Under the pieces are notes generated by a model that saw only the letters and a list, made by a program, of their open reading frames with translations, had not been told where the DNA came from and made no database searches. Source: Rodentolepis nana (Eukaryota; Platyhelminthes; Cestoda; Cyclophyllidea; Hymenolepididae). From it: a stretch of 37,817 nt of DNA. Where the stretch lies: contig UZAE01012350.1 in the NCBI GenBank assembly GCA_900617975.1, positions 1-37,817 on the forward strand, written 5' to 3'. Of the stretch, positions 23,650-34,189 are shown piece by piece (position 1 is the first letter of the stretch; the number at the start of each line of letters is the position of its first letter). The translations under genes were made by a program, and so were the position numbers.

Positions 23650-26600
23650 GGCAGATTAATGGGTTGCAATCCTGAATCAAGAGATTCCACATTGTTTCTG
23701 TTGCATTTACCTCTGTTTTTAGAGCTTTATTTAAAATTTTTGGAAAGACAGAAGATATTGATTTTCATTGCATTTTCTTAATATTTTAGTCAGAAATAGT
23801 AGGTTCTCAACTTTGTGTGACCGAATTGGAGCACATGTCTGCATACATAGTTCATCATGGGAGCTCATGAAGTGGGCGCTCATGGGGGTAAACGGCTGCC
23901 CGCTCTATTCGTTTGTAGTTTTTATGCTTTTTGGTCCTTATTTCCACCTTCTTCATATGTTGTGTCTTAATACAATCACTCACTTCGCAATCCAATTTAC
24001 GTCATCCGGTTGCTAAAAATGCGCATACTCAACTCGATGAGCAACATCATCACCATCTTAAGTGCTACCAATTCGATTTTTGTTATAAGCTCCATGGCAT
24101 CTATTACTTCATCAGAGCACAAAATTAGACGGTGTTACGGTTAGCCTTTTTGTATGCGTTCTCAGTTTTAAATGAATATATTTTGTTGGGCTTGGGAAAC
24201 ATATAAGGCCTTATTACGTTAGTTTAGGGCTTTAATTATTAGTTTTGATGTATCACTCGTACTTTAGGCTATCTTCTGGAATGACAAGATTTATTGACCC
24301 TTTTGTGCCTTTAGGACACAGACTATGTCCTATAATGCCCTCCTTTATTTATTTATTATATGCCATGAAACTATTGTCCAAAACAACTCCCCTTGTACCT
24401 AGATAGATCTGTTCAAGCACTTCTTCATCTTTTGGTCTTGGTTTACAATGGGGCTTAAATCTTATCGGCCGAATATAATGAAGTTCGAAATCATTTAATC
24501 GCTAGTAAAAATCTTGAACCTGAGCCGCGTAGGTTTATTCAAATTGTTAAAGAGATGTAACAGCTTAAAAGTAGTATTAAGAGCATTTTGAAAGTGAAAT
24601 TGCTGTATAATGAATTGTGCTTAAGTATTCCATGTTGTTTAATTGTTATGCACATATGCGCTTTATTGCAAAATTGATTTTTTCACCAAGGGGGCTTTAC
24701 GATTCTAACCAATTTCTGATGATAGGCGATGTTTTAGTCTAAGCAGAGGAGGTGGGGTTAAATCGGAGTTTCTTATCAGCAGATCTTCATACAGCTTTCC
24801 TTAATGGACTTGGGAGTCAACGTATAATTTCACTTTTATCAAACTATTGCTAGTTAATTCTATTGAAATCTTGGCACGTGTTCAAGGATCGGTAAATGTG
24901 GATATTAACTAAGTATATTAAATTTATCAATTATCAAATTATCAAGAAACAAAAAAAATGCAGAGAGAAATAAGAGTTAGATTAAATTGATCTTAATATA
25001 CCAATGACAAGGAAGGATACAGCAACTACACAGATTATATCCTTGATCAATGACCAGGCATAGAAGAGCACGGCCACCACACTTAAAACTACGCAGAATC
25101 TCGTGCTGGCATTTGTGGTTGCTTCATCTTGACTGTGTGAAGTTGAGGCTAAATTCTGATTTCTTGCCACCGAACATTGTAGAGAGTTCTGGTTTTTAAT
25201 ATCTTCCGTGGTTTCAGAATTTCGATCCACTAAATTGTTGTGCTTTGCTCTTATTTGATTCCATTTCTGCTGAAATTCGCATTCTTCTGACATTTTTCAT
25301 CTATCTCGTAGGCTCACGCTTTTGTCACGTTCAAAACATGCTATCGATTTAGTTTTGACCATTGCCGTAGTGATAAGCGTTTTCGCGTCTACTAAGTCAG
25401 GATAATTGAATTTATACCCATTGATGTATAATCAATCGCAGGGGGGGGGGTAAGGGTAGTTTGTCCCCAGAACCCTTACTCTAAAGGTCTTGTGAAGCTT
25501 TTCTCTTTCAACGGACTCGTCACTTTTTTCAGAATGGAATAAACTTGGTGGATCCAAAGGTTCTAGTGGGTCTCACAAAGTCAGATCTGGAAGACATCTT
25601 TAAATCTGCATCCTCTTCGCCAATTCCATTGTTGGATGAACGCCTAGAGATTCTGCACACTAACGGCAAGGTTCTCTTGGATGAGTTTGGTGGATGTTTT
25701 ACGAATTGCCTTAAAGCCTGCGATGGATCTGCTGCAAAGTTGATTCAACTGGTTTGTGAGAAGTTTCCCTCTTTTAGGGATGAAGCGACTTATAAGGGAC
25801 AGAAAGGTTCGTTCTGTCCTTTAACCCTATTATATCTTTTCCTAAAAAAGTATGAGTAATTACGCAAAATCTTGTGGCACCTGGGATCTCCGTGCCGAGT
25901 CACAGGACAAACCCCCTCCCCTCCTTCCGTCAAAATATTTCGCTTGTAAAGCTAATTGGGGGGGGGGGGGGGGGAGGAGGGGCTGAATTACAATGAATAC
26001 CTCCTCATAAATAACCCTGCTTCTAAGGACTAAAGGAAGCAATCACCTTTCTCATATAAGAAATCGAGAATTGTGCGGATATTAAACAAGAGATAGAAGT
26101 TATAAAGTAGTGAGGGATTAATATCTAGAAAAGCGGGGGGGGGGGGGGGGGGGGGACAAACGTCTACACTGAGCGCGTGGAACTGGACTTGTGATAATGA
26201 AGCCAAATTATTCAGACAGCGGCGATTTGATTATGATAGCCTTTTCTCCTTCTATGCAGTTGAAATTGAAAGTATACTAGAATGTGATATAATCAAGACC
26301 TTTTCTATGTTAGTTACCTTACTGAATACTCTCTCAGTATCATTTAAATATGGGGAATAAGTACCTTTAACATCGAGTAGTTAAAAGCTATCAGGAATTA
26401 TCGATAATTGGTTTAATTTGATACACATACTCAATGCTTTGACTATTCGCAATGCGCTTGAAGCGTATTAGCCAATTTTCTTCATCGCAATGCAAAATAA
26501 TTTTTTGAGTATAACGTGTTTTCAATTTGCAGTTTTGCTCTACAAGAGAGTCCAAATTTTGGTTGCTGATTTGTGGTTAGCTTTCAAGGGAGAATCCTAT

Positions 26601-28140
26601 GGACATTTCAAGGATATTGATAATCTTACTGCGTTTGCGGATTATAGGTGGGTTTTCCTAATTACGGAATGACAGTTTTTATTTGCTGGATCGTAATAAC
26701 TTCCATATTCTGCATCTTTTAGAGTTCCGCAGGTTTTGAATTTCTTCAAGGTTCTTGAATACGACGAGGAGTTGATGACCAAGCTGAAGAACCGTAAGTT
26801 AATCATTTTCTCATACTAAAAATTGCTCCGGGTCATTTACTGTGTGCGCTGTTCCGCGGTGTATTAAATCTCTTTTTTCATCTCTATATCCTCTTAGTCG
26901 TTCGATGTTGCCATCCGAATGACACACGCCCACACACACACAGTGATCATAATCGTCGACCAAACTGGAAAACTCTAAAATACGGCATTAATTGGTGGCA
27001 TTATAAACATCACATGTGGGCCACACGGATTACTAGCAGATGCAAGAAAAAATCTGTTAGTTTATAGGATAGGCTCCCTGTGCTGTTAGTATTGCTACCA
27101 AACATTACCAACATTTAGACTTACCAAGATAGCGAAGCACTTAGTGAGGACATTACTCTAATGAGAAGTGTCAGAAAGTAGGTGAGATGGCAGAGATCGG
27201 AGGTCGTAAGAAGAGCACCTGGCTTTAAACTTCGGCTGAGTGAAGGTTGAGATGGGAGCTTGGTGCATCTGGTATGCGGTAGGGTTACGCTTACAAATGC
27301 TCTGGTATAGCGCTGACAGAGATTGTTGAATTAATTAATGGGTATACGCTTCAGTATTTCCGGGAGGGGATTTGAAAAAGGCGAATTCGAAATTGAAACT
27401 GATGTAGAAGGACATCGTTAATCTGTGTGCGTCCGTTGCTCGTAGGTTAGTGGGCACGTCTGAAATCTTAGAGGCAACGGGCTCGATCTCTACTCGTGCA
27501 CACTGAGGGAGTGGAGTGGCCAATGGCATTATTTATTCCCAAACACTTGGACTTTGTCTCAGTAGCCAACCAGATTGTTCTTTAAGCTTTCACATTGATG
27601 AAGGTCTATGCTGGGAGCGTGATATATAGAAGTAGGAGAGGCAGAGATGTGATGACAAAGCATTAACAGTCACAAAGACGAAGGAAAGTAATCGCCTTGG
27701 CACAGTGACTAATTTTGTTTAAACCAACGTTAGGTTGTGTCAGAGTACACTCCAAGTTTGTGTGCTGACTTCGTTTCATAATTGATTGGTTTGAATACAA
27801 TCTTCTCTTTATGATTACTTGCAGACGAATTACTTGAAAGCAAATCTGCTTTAGAGGTGGAAATTCGTGGTTGTTGCCTTCAAGCTGTTGAGGTTAGTAC
27901 AGTTCAATCATATATCTCCCTTACTCACAAATAGTGTTTCTAGTTTCGCCTAAATATATATTTTGTTCTCCGCAGCTTTTGAATGAGGCAACAAAGGCGT
28001 TGCTGGCTGAACGTGGAAATACAGGAGTTGTATGCAATAGCATAATTGCCGATAACTTTCTGTGGCTCTATCGACGAAAAATGGCAAAAGAAGTGGAGGA
28101 AGGTGCGCCTATGCATCGTACCCGCTGCATTTTCTACTGA
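22101..28140 (+). CDS. QNG1: Queuosine 5'-phosphate N-glycosylase/hydrolase (DUF2419), seven exons
   Basis: QNG1 (formerly C9orf64) releases the base queuine from queuosine 5'-phosphate, so animals that take up queuine can recycle it for tRNA wobble modification. Exons are 22101-22288, 22334-22463, 25533-25806, 26533-26647, 26723-26793, 27825-27892 and 27976-28140, giving 336 aa (human 341), so the model is full length. Landmarks are [11 protein letters not shown] at the start, then [14 protein letters not shown] across the first junction, [64 protein letters not shown] and the terminal HRTRCIFY. Intron 1 is 45 nt; intron 2 is 3,069 nt and holds an antisense ORF; intron 3 uses a weak donor GTTCGT. 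The ATG is the first codon after a candidate trans-splice acceptor, 118 nt after CLCC1. Confidence 0.95.
23619..23648 (+). repeat. Poly(G) run of 30 in QNG1 intron 2
   Basis: Thirty consecutive G, preceded by GAGGGGGT. It lies on the sense strand of the intron, so it would be present in nascent QNG1 RNA. Confidence 0.95.
24982..25293 (-). CDS. Small membrane protein nested antisense in QNG1 intron 2
   Basis: This single open frame of 103 codons starts with ATG in a favourable AAAAATGT context. It lies wholly inside the 3-kb second intron of QNG1 on the other strand. The first 65 residues are polar and rich in Asn, Gln, Ser and Glu (start [20 protein letters not shown]). The last 38 residues are strongly hydrophobic, with two possible membrane helices separated by LIKD, suggesting a C-terminal anchor or hairpin. 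I do not recognise the family. An organised polar-then-hydrophobic layout makes a real gene plausible, but a chance ORF or a retroposed gene fragment cannot be excluded. Confidence 0.4.
   Translation of the reverse strand: MSEECEFQQKWNQIRAKHNNLVDRNSETTEDIKNQNSLQCSVARNQNLASTSHSQDEATTNASTRFCVVLSVVAVLFYAWSLIKDIICVVAVSFLVIGILRSI
25441..25450 (+). repeat. Poly(G) run of 10, QNG1 intron 2
   Basis: Ten consecutive G, about 80 nt before the acceptor of exon 3. Confidence 0.9.
25958..25974 (+). repeat. Poly(G) run of 17, QNG1 intron 3
   Basis: Seventeen consecutive G in intron 3, about 150 nt after exon 3. Confidence 0.9.
26135..26155 (+). repeat. Poly(G) run of 21, QNG1 intron 3
   Basis: Twenty-one consecutive G in the same intron as the 25958-25974 run, 160 nt further on. 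Confidence 0.9.
27420..27505 (+). repeat. Possible tRNA-derived SINE head in QNG1 intron 5
   Basis: The stretch GTAGGTTAGTGGGCACGTCTG resembles a tRNA A box (pattern TRGYNNAGTGG; first 20 bases considered) and, about 30 nt on, GGGCTCGATCTC resembles a B box (GGTTCRANNCC). The arms do not fold into a good cloverleaf, so this is not a functional tRNA. A decayed tRNA-derived element is a tentative reading. Confidence 0.25.
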
Positions 28141-30367
28141 AATCGATTTAAGTACCGATACCACTATTCACTTTCCCAAATTAAAGCTTTTATAATCCTC
28201 ATTGATATTTTATTCTAATGCTAATTTTCGAATAAGGAAATTGGGGTATGGCGGAGGTGTTCCAGCTGAAGGTGACTAGTTTCTTTTCCAATTAGCAATG
28301 TTGACTGCTCCCATGATATTGTTAGTCGCCTGCAGTTATAATGTGGATGTGGTTGCCCAAACCCACTTGAAGAATGCAATAGACCCGCCATTCAAATTGA
28401 TTACTTCTTTGTGAAAAGTGACTGCGTTTTGTGACGACCATGAGCTACTTGGTTCATCAATGTGACAGTTTTTTAGATTTCTGTCCAAACTACCATCGTG
28501 GAAGATAGTAATGCAAGCTTTGAGTATCTATTTCGATTTTCTACCTTCATTATGCATCAACACTGTCTTCGTTCATAGTGAGTGAAATATTACAGGCAAA
28601 GTGGGAGGGAGTACAGAACTTAGAATTAAGGTGGTGCAGTTGGTTGAAGAGCCCCCTAAACCTTAATTTTCACTTTAATGGCTAGATGAGATCATTATTC
28701 CCATGACTTGGCTGACCTTTAATTGTAAGATGAGTGCGTACGCTGTGAAGTTAGTAGAGGTAGGATTAATGCAATAGACCTGTCACTCAAATTCTATTCA
28801 CAGAGGTGCAATTTTGCATAAATAGCACTATTGGTTAGCTTGATTTGAGAATATTCAAATTCCACACGAACAAAGAAACTGGAACCTTTTGTTCTAAATA
28901 GAGAAATCACCAAATAAGGACCCAATGGTCATTTGGGTAGATCAAGTTTATTTTAGTTTGAAATAGCGCATGATATTGTATATGTGGGATAGGTAAATCA
29001 GCCATACTAATAAGTACTCTAGGAAGTGCTTTCTGGGCTCCTTTACGTAATGCCGATCTGATCAGTAGAATACGGTCATTCTTAAACTACACATTCCAGT
29101 GCCAACTCAAAATCCAGCAATTTTACTATACCTTGTTGGTCTCTTTGGCAGTACTAATAAAGTGTAAAAGTAATTGCTTTACAACGAATACTAGTAGAAC
29201 GTTCATTGATCAGAGCGATTACCTTCTACCAAACAGAAATTTGTTTATATTTATTTGGGTAATTATTTCCATACAATGGGGCCTCATTGGACAATTATTA
29301 TTTTTATATAGAAAATAATATCTTTGATAGGAGACACTGATCAGCGAGTATTAAATTCAAGTATTATCATCAATAGTTTTTCAAAATTTGTGAGTGCGGC
29401 CGGCAATGTTTACCATTTAGTATTTGATATGACAGGAGTGAAAATTATGGCGTCAACTCTGTGCAATGCACAGTATGCCCAAAGTTGATCAGATGAATCT
29501 CATGCGCTCTCGAAAAATGAAAATGATGACGATGTGTTACTGATCGTAGAGTGAGTAAGGTCGCCGTGGGTACAGAGGCATCTCAGCCGAACAGCTATAA
29601 ATAATAGCAGTACTAATTGTATTTTGTTGTATAAGCAGTGACCGGAAGTCGCTTTAAACGCCTTTCACTTTATGCATACTGTGTTCTCGCTAACTCCGGA
29701 GTAAATTTATTCTTGACTATTTCGACAGCAAGAATCGCACTCTTTATATTAAGGCTTATTTATACAGTATCTTCTACAATTGTTGCGAAATTTTCGTTAG
29801 CCTCCCATCACCTTTCAATTTTAAGTATCTTATTCTATGATTATTTCATAAAGAATTTGAAATCATTTTTTTGGAAACTAAACCTAATAAGTTAAAGTGT
29901 AATACGTATAAAAGCCAGAAAGCTGAACTTGCTGAGGTGCGTGAGTATATAGAAATAACCACAACATTAATTAAACTATTTCAATTTTTATGTGCAGGAT
30001 AATATTGCAATAACCAGTGTCGTTTTCAAATGAGGCTTGATGACTTGGTCTAACAACAGTCCAGTTACCCCATGGACCGTTTGAAAGGATAAAGGATTGT
30101 CATATATACTCCTAGAATACACGCATAAAATCTGTCTACATTCTCTTCTTGTTCGACTCGCGTATGGATTGCATAATATTTTAAAAGAATTACGTTCTTA
30201 TGAAAAGTGCACTTTGTGTGGAACTTAAGTTTCATTATTTGATCATTAAAAGGCAACGTTAATAACTAGAAATGGATTAATGCAAGTCCCTTCATAAAAT
30301 TTGATATTTCAACCACCATATTTAAACTAAATTTAAAATTTTGATTCTTATTATAAACATAACTTTA
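28141..30367. other. Intergenic region downstream of QNG1
   Basis: The first part is the QNG1 3' UTR, with an ATTAAA-like signal near 28181. No further exon is recognised. A 26-nt motif occurs twice (28373-28398 and 28768-28793), suggesting a decayed repeat. An ORF at 29638-29895 is hydrophobic, but has no family features and looks incidental. Confidence 0.5.
28373..28793 (+). repeat. Pair of diverged direct repeats (26-nt cores, 395 nt apart)
   Basis: The segments at 28373-28398 and 28768-28793 both begin AATGCAATAGACC and end TCAAATT, with 23 of 26 bases the same. A weaker similarity (CCCATGA) is seen about 70-80 nt upstream of each. This may be two copies of an old element or a decayed tandem duplication. 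Confidence 0.4.
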
Positions 30368-30656
30368 GGTGTGCGATAAATTTACCTCTACGTGGTGCAC
30401 CATGAGCAAAGCATACTGAAAGGCAATAAGTCTACAAACTCCTACTTGACTTCAAACTACCGTGACCCTACTGCATCATGTTCGATCACTTCCACAGTAC
30501 TCACCTCGCTTTACTTTGCTTCTCTAAGTTTATGTCTGTCCGCCTCTTTTACATCTATGAATCACTCTTCTGTTCCACCCCTTCTCTTCTGTAAAGCCCG
30601 AGGTCTACAAAGAGATTTATGATCACTATCACAAGGCCTGCCATTTGATATAAATA
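30368..30656 (+). repeat. Interspersed repeat, copy C
   Basis: Same orientation as copy A. It shares the start GGTGTGCGATA, the CTCCATGTGGAGCACCATG-like block, TTCAAACTACCGTGACCC, TCCACAGTACTCA, TATGTCTGTCCGCC, AATCACTCTTCTGTTCC, AAAGCCCGAGGTC and the end GCCATTTGATATAAATAAAT. The A/T-rich end after CCATTTGA could be a short tail. The longest open frame across it (30392-30622) shares a short peptide with copy B only because the DNA is homologous. Confidence 0.8.
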
Positions 30657-31413
30657 AATGACAATAAACTTTACTAACTAAATCCGACCATTAAAAAAGG
30701 ATTTTTGTATAATGAAATACTACTTCTCTAATTATTTGAGTAAAATAAAACAGGGGCAAATAGGATTTTACCCTTCGGGAATAAATTACTCCATACCTCA
30801 TTTTGTCAAAGTATTTTTATGTATGGTTTCGAAATTAATGTGACCTGAATCACATTAAATTTGTTAGTATCATGTGGAATATTGTAAGTAAAATTTAATT
30901 TCGACCTTAACCGAGTAATTTTGCAGCATTATTTCGATTTAAAAAGTAGCCATTTATGGGTTTACGTCATCTGTGATTTTACGCGACCGATATGAGCAAA
31001 TAACTGACATGTTAAGATAAACTTTATTCCATAAACTTTATAGTGCACTGATAAATTGCTCCCATATTTGTCACTTTATTGGACCTACTATTTTCTTACT
31101 ATCACAAGTGTGTAGAATACCACTTATTTACCATTTATTTGTCGGTAGGCTACATCAGGTACAAAAAGAGTTTATTAGAAGGGGATGTTGTCTTCTTAAC
31201 TTGATCGAATCATACATAATTAAATATCTAACTTTATTAACAGACAAAAAATTAAAATTTCTTATATTAATGCAAATAGATACTCTTTAATTGCCTCAAA
31301 ATAATTTCGATATGATTTTTGAATTTATGATTCAATTCATTAAATTTGTTTGATGAAGTATGGGTCACCCCGCTGATTCTATGCTATGAGTGTCAATATT
31401 ATTTCGAGAAATT
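30657..31413. other. Spacer upstream of the FNBP4-like gene
   Basis: AT-rich, with no coding potential that I can support. It should contain the promoter or leader of the FNBP4-like gene, but no element is identifiable by eye. Confidence 0.45.
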
Positions 31414-32663
31414 ATGTCCGAGCGCCTGTTTAATGAAGTCGAAATTTTCTTGGCGGTATTGAAAGTATTCAGTAATTATTTCTTAGGAGGTTGAAGCTAT
31501 GAAGGATATTCATACCACTGATGACAACGGTAGAATCCATTTTAATAAAAATTATGTCAAACTATATTCCATTACAGTGCCTAAAACTAACTGGATTGTT
31601 CAAGTCGATCCAAAAACAAATACTCCCTACTACTGCAACTACGTTACCAAAGAAACTACGTGGAATATCCCAGATGAATATCGGGCTTATCTAACAAAGT
31701 ACGAACTTTATCTCAAAAGCCAACAGGAGGGGACCACGAAACCTAAAGAAAATAAGGAAAAATCGAAGTCCCCTAGTCCAAAACACATTTTTCCCGAGGG
31801 TAATGCTCGAAAACGCCGTCGAATCAAGCGGGCATTTATGCGATCGAATGCTGATAAAGGAAAGAGTCTAACTAACGATGGACCTATTGAATTTCTTTCA
31901 GAATATGTATCCTGTTACAGCTCCTCATGTTCATCCCGATCAGTTTCTGATAGCGAATCGAGTGAAACACAAAAATCACCCCTTATTGAAGACCATGCAG
32001 AAGAGCAAATGGATACGGAGCAGAATGAAAGTGAAGCATTTATTGGGCCGCTACTACCCTCTGTAAAACCAGTAGAGTGCGATTCCTTTTTGGAATTCGA
32101 CAATCCCGAGACTCAGACTCTTTGTTCACCTAAGTTGGTCAGTGTTAACCGATCCACTCTTCTTGAGGCTAGTCAACTCTTAATCGAAAAATTTACCGCA
32201 ATCGACACCCAACTTGATAAATTTTCCCCCTTACAAGTTGCCTATGTACAGTTTGCCGTAGGTTGCCTTGATTTCTGTGATTGCCACCGCCCCAATTTTA
32301 GACAAGATACGAAGATTGGAAGTATGGCTATCTCCCAAATGAACGGTACTTTGAAAAGCTTGAGGAAGTCAATGAGTTTCTCCTGCAATATGAAAAGACA
32401 TCTTTGCCACAAGGAACAACCTGGGATGCGTAATTTTAAGCTCATTGTTTGATGTTTTTATCATAGGGAAAATAAGCGTTATGCAAGTAAAACGGATGAA
32501 AGCGATGATAATGGTTTCAATTTTTCCCATGATCAAACTTGCGTAATTGAGAGGGATCCTAAAAATCAGGTTTAATCTCCATATTTTAATGCTAATAATA
32601 TCATTTTAGAGCGGAAAAATAGAGGAAGAAACACAAATTGATGATGAGGACATCACCGATTGA
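31414..32663 (+). CDS. FNBP4: FNBP4-like WW-domain protein, five exons
   Basis: FNBP4 is a nuclear protein whose WW domains bind proline-rich partners such as formins; it is also found with splicing factors. Exons are 31414-31455, 31487-32257, 32302-32429, 32467-32569 and 32610-32663, giving 365 aa. The introns are only 31, 44, 37 and 40 nt, all GT/AG and frame-preserving. EIFLAEVEAM (10-19) matches the human NFLAEIDAI segment across the first junction. A canonical WW domain follows at 50-76 (Trp50, Tyr-Tyr-Cys, Trp73, Pro76), then a basic KRRRIKR patch. The C-terminal block runs SPLQVAYVQFATRYEDWKYG (about 262-281), then LEEVNEFLLQYEK, then QGTTWDAENKRYASK, paralleling human ADWREG...QYEINATPKGWSCHWDRDHRRYFY. 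The second WW domain is degenerate. The proline-rich tail of vertebrate FNBP4 (about 1,000 aa) is absent. Ignoring the 44-nt intron gives a false ORF ending at 32452. Confidence 0.85.
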
Positions 32664-32890
32664 AGGCATTCTAATTAGTCTCTGGATATCCTTACTTATA
32701 CAAAGATGTTTTTTACCTTTTTTGTATAATAAACTCAGTTTCTTTTGTAAAATTGTATTCCTTCTAATTTCCAAAATTCCTTTCTTGTAAGGCAGCCTTA
32801 ATTCGGGAATATCTTTACAGGGCACAATTAGGAAACTATACACACAGATGGCATAAATACATGGGAGAAGAGCTGCGAATGGAAAGTTTC

Positions 32891-33473
32891 TTAAGTGATT
32901 GGGTCCAATTTCCTATTGAATCCACCACGACGATTCATATACTGTCTGTATTTTCGCTTCTTCTGGATATTTGCAACATATACGTTATTACCAGTGACAT
33001 GCTTTCCTTTAGTGGAATCGAAATTGAAGAATCCAAGCATTTTCATCATTTGCTTTTCTTCCTCCGTTTGTGGTTCCTTAACTTAAATACACAATTAAAA
33101 AATGAGCAAAAATTATTCCTACCTTCTTTGTCTTCGATAGTAGTAGGTTCCTGTGTGGCATCATGAGACTCTGGAGTGCTTGAGCGATCATCTCTTCGAG
33201 GTTTTCCGCCCCGATGATCCTTACCGCGATATTCTTCGGAGGAATCCCGACGTCTTCGTCTTTTCTCTCTATCAGGAGTTCGGTCCCGTCGATAACGATC
33301 CTCATCCCTACGGTCATCTCTAACTCGACGGTGTCTATCATAGTCTCTATCGTGCCTATCCCTATGCCGATCACGAGAACGTGATCTTGAACGTTTTCGA
33401 CCTAAAATGAATTTGCATATTTTTTTGAAAAAAACGTACGTGATACAGGACTTCGAGAACGATCACGAGGCAT
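32891..33473 (-). CDS. SNRNP27: U4/U6.U5 tri-snRNP 27 kDa protein
   Basis: SNRNP27 is a nuclear component of the spliceosomal tri-snRNP. Minus-strand exons are 33440-33473, 33123-33401 and 32891-33081, giving 167 aa (human 155). The introns are 38 and 41 nt. The N-terminus [20 protein letters not shown] and about 80 further residues are rich in Arg with Asp and Ser, as in the human protein. The C-terminal third carries the conserved family block: [39 protein letters not shown] and LDPIT. It is convergent with FNBP4, with 227 nt between stop codons. The apparent plus-strand ORF at 32861-33166 is only its antisense shadow. Confidence 0.95.
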
Positions 33474-34189
33474 ATCTAAATAAACCAAATATATTAACGA
33501 TTGTACGAAATTGGAGCACCATTTCTGAAACGTTCAAACAAAATCAAGGTTAATCTAAAATCGATATAAAAATAATTAATTCTTACTTAAGATCAACGAA
33601 TTTAACACGCAAGATTATATATACATTTTTCATAATTTGATATAAATCGATTGTATGAATTCAATGTATAAAATCAGAATTAATTATTTTGACGAACGAA
33701 TATATACTACGTTAATTGAAACCAAATTTTTTGGCATTTCGATTTAATAAATTAACCAAGATTATCGAATTTTACATTTGTTAAAGCTGAGATTAAGTAA
33801 ACTCATACGAACTGCAAGTTTTGCCTTTTTAAATTTCTCCTTAATGACACAGTTCTTCCCTTATTTGCTGACTCGAATATGAATAAACAAAGTAAGAAAA
33901 CACAGGAAGCGTTGTATTAGTATTATGGTTCTAATTTAATTAGATTTTTGCGTATTTATAAGGGTCGTTAAAATTGAAACTAAATTATTTTTACATATCA
34001 TGATCTAATAATTGATAAGTGCTAAACATTGAATTTTGTTTATATATTTAATGATAGTAATTGATTTTCATAGATATTATTCTATCAACATTATTTGTTT
34101 ATAAAGTCATTTGTATAATCTATTGTCGACCTTGACTTCTGTATCTCAAATTTGATTTTACGGTCTGTTATTCTTTCTTATTTTTGGCC
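33474..34189. promoter_or_regulatory. Divergent spacer between SNRNP27 and glutaredoxin
   Basis: These 716 nt separate two outward-facing genes and must hold both promoters or leaders. The sequence is very AT-rich. I see no specific motif and no exon. Confidence 0.4.

Noticed and set aside
26930..26942. CRISPR-like or regulatory CA repeat
   Set aside because: It is a short (CA)n microsatellite. No CRISPR array is expected in or seen in this eukaryotic sequence.
27420..27505. A tRNA gene in QNG1 intron 5
   Set aside because: A and B box-like segments exist, but the acceptor and arm stems do not pair well. At most this is a tRNA-derived repeat.
29638..29895. 85-aa hydrophobic ORF downstream of QNG1
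   Set aside because: Hydrophobicity here follows from T-rich DNA. There is no Kozak context, family motif or splice-linked neighbour.
32861..33166. 101-aa plus-strand ORF downstream of FNBP4
   Set aside because: It is antisense to the conserved last exon of SNRNP27 and is explained by that gene.
33078..33374. 98-aa minus-strand ORF rich in Ile and Met
   Set aside because: It is a shifted frame of the Arg/Asp-rich second exon of SNRNP27.
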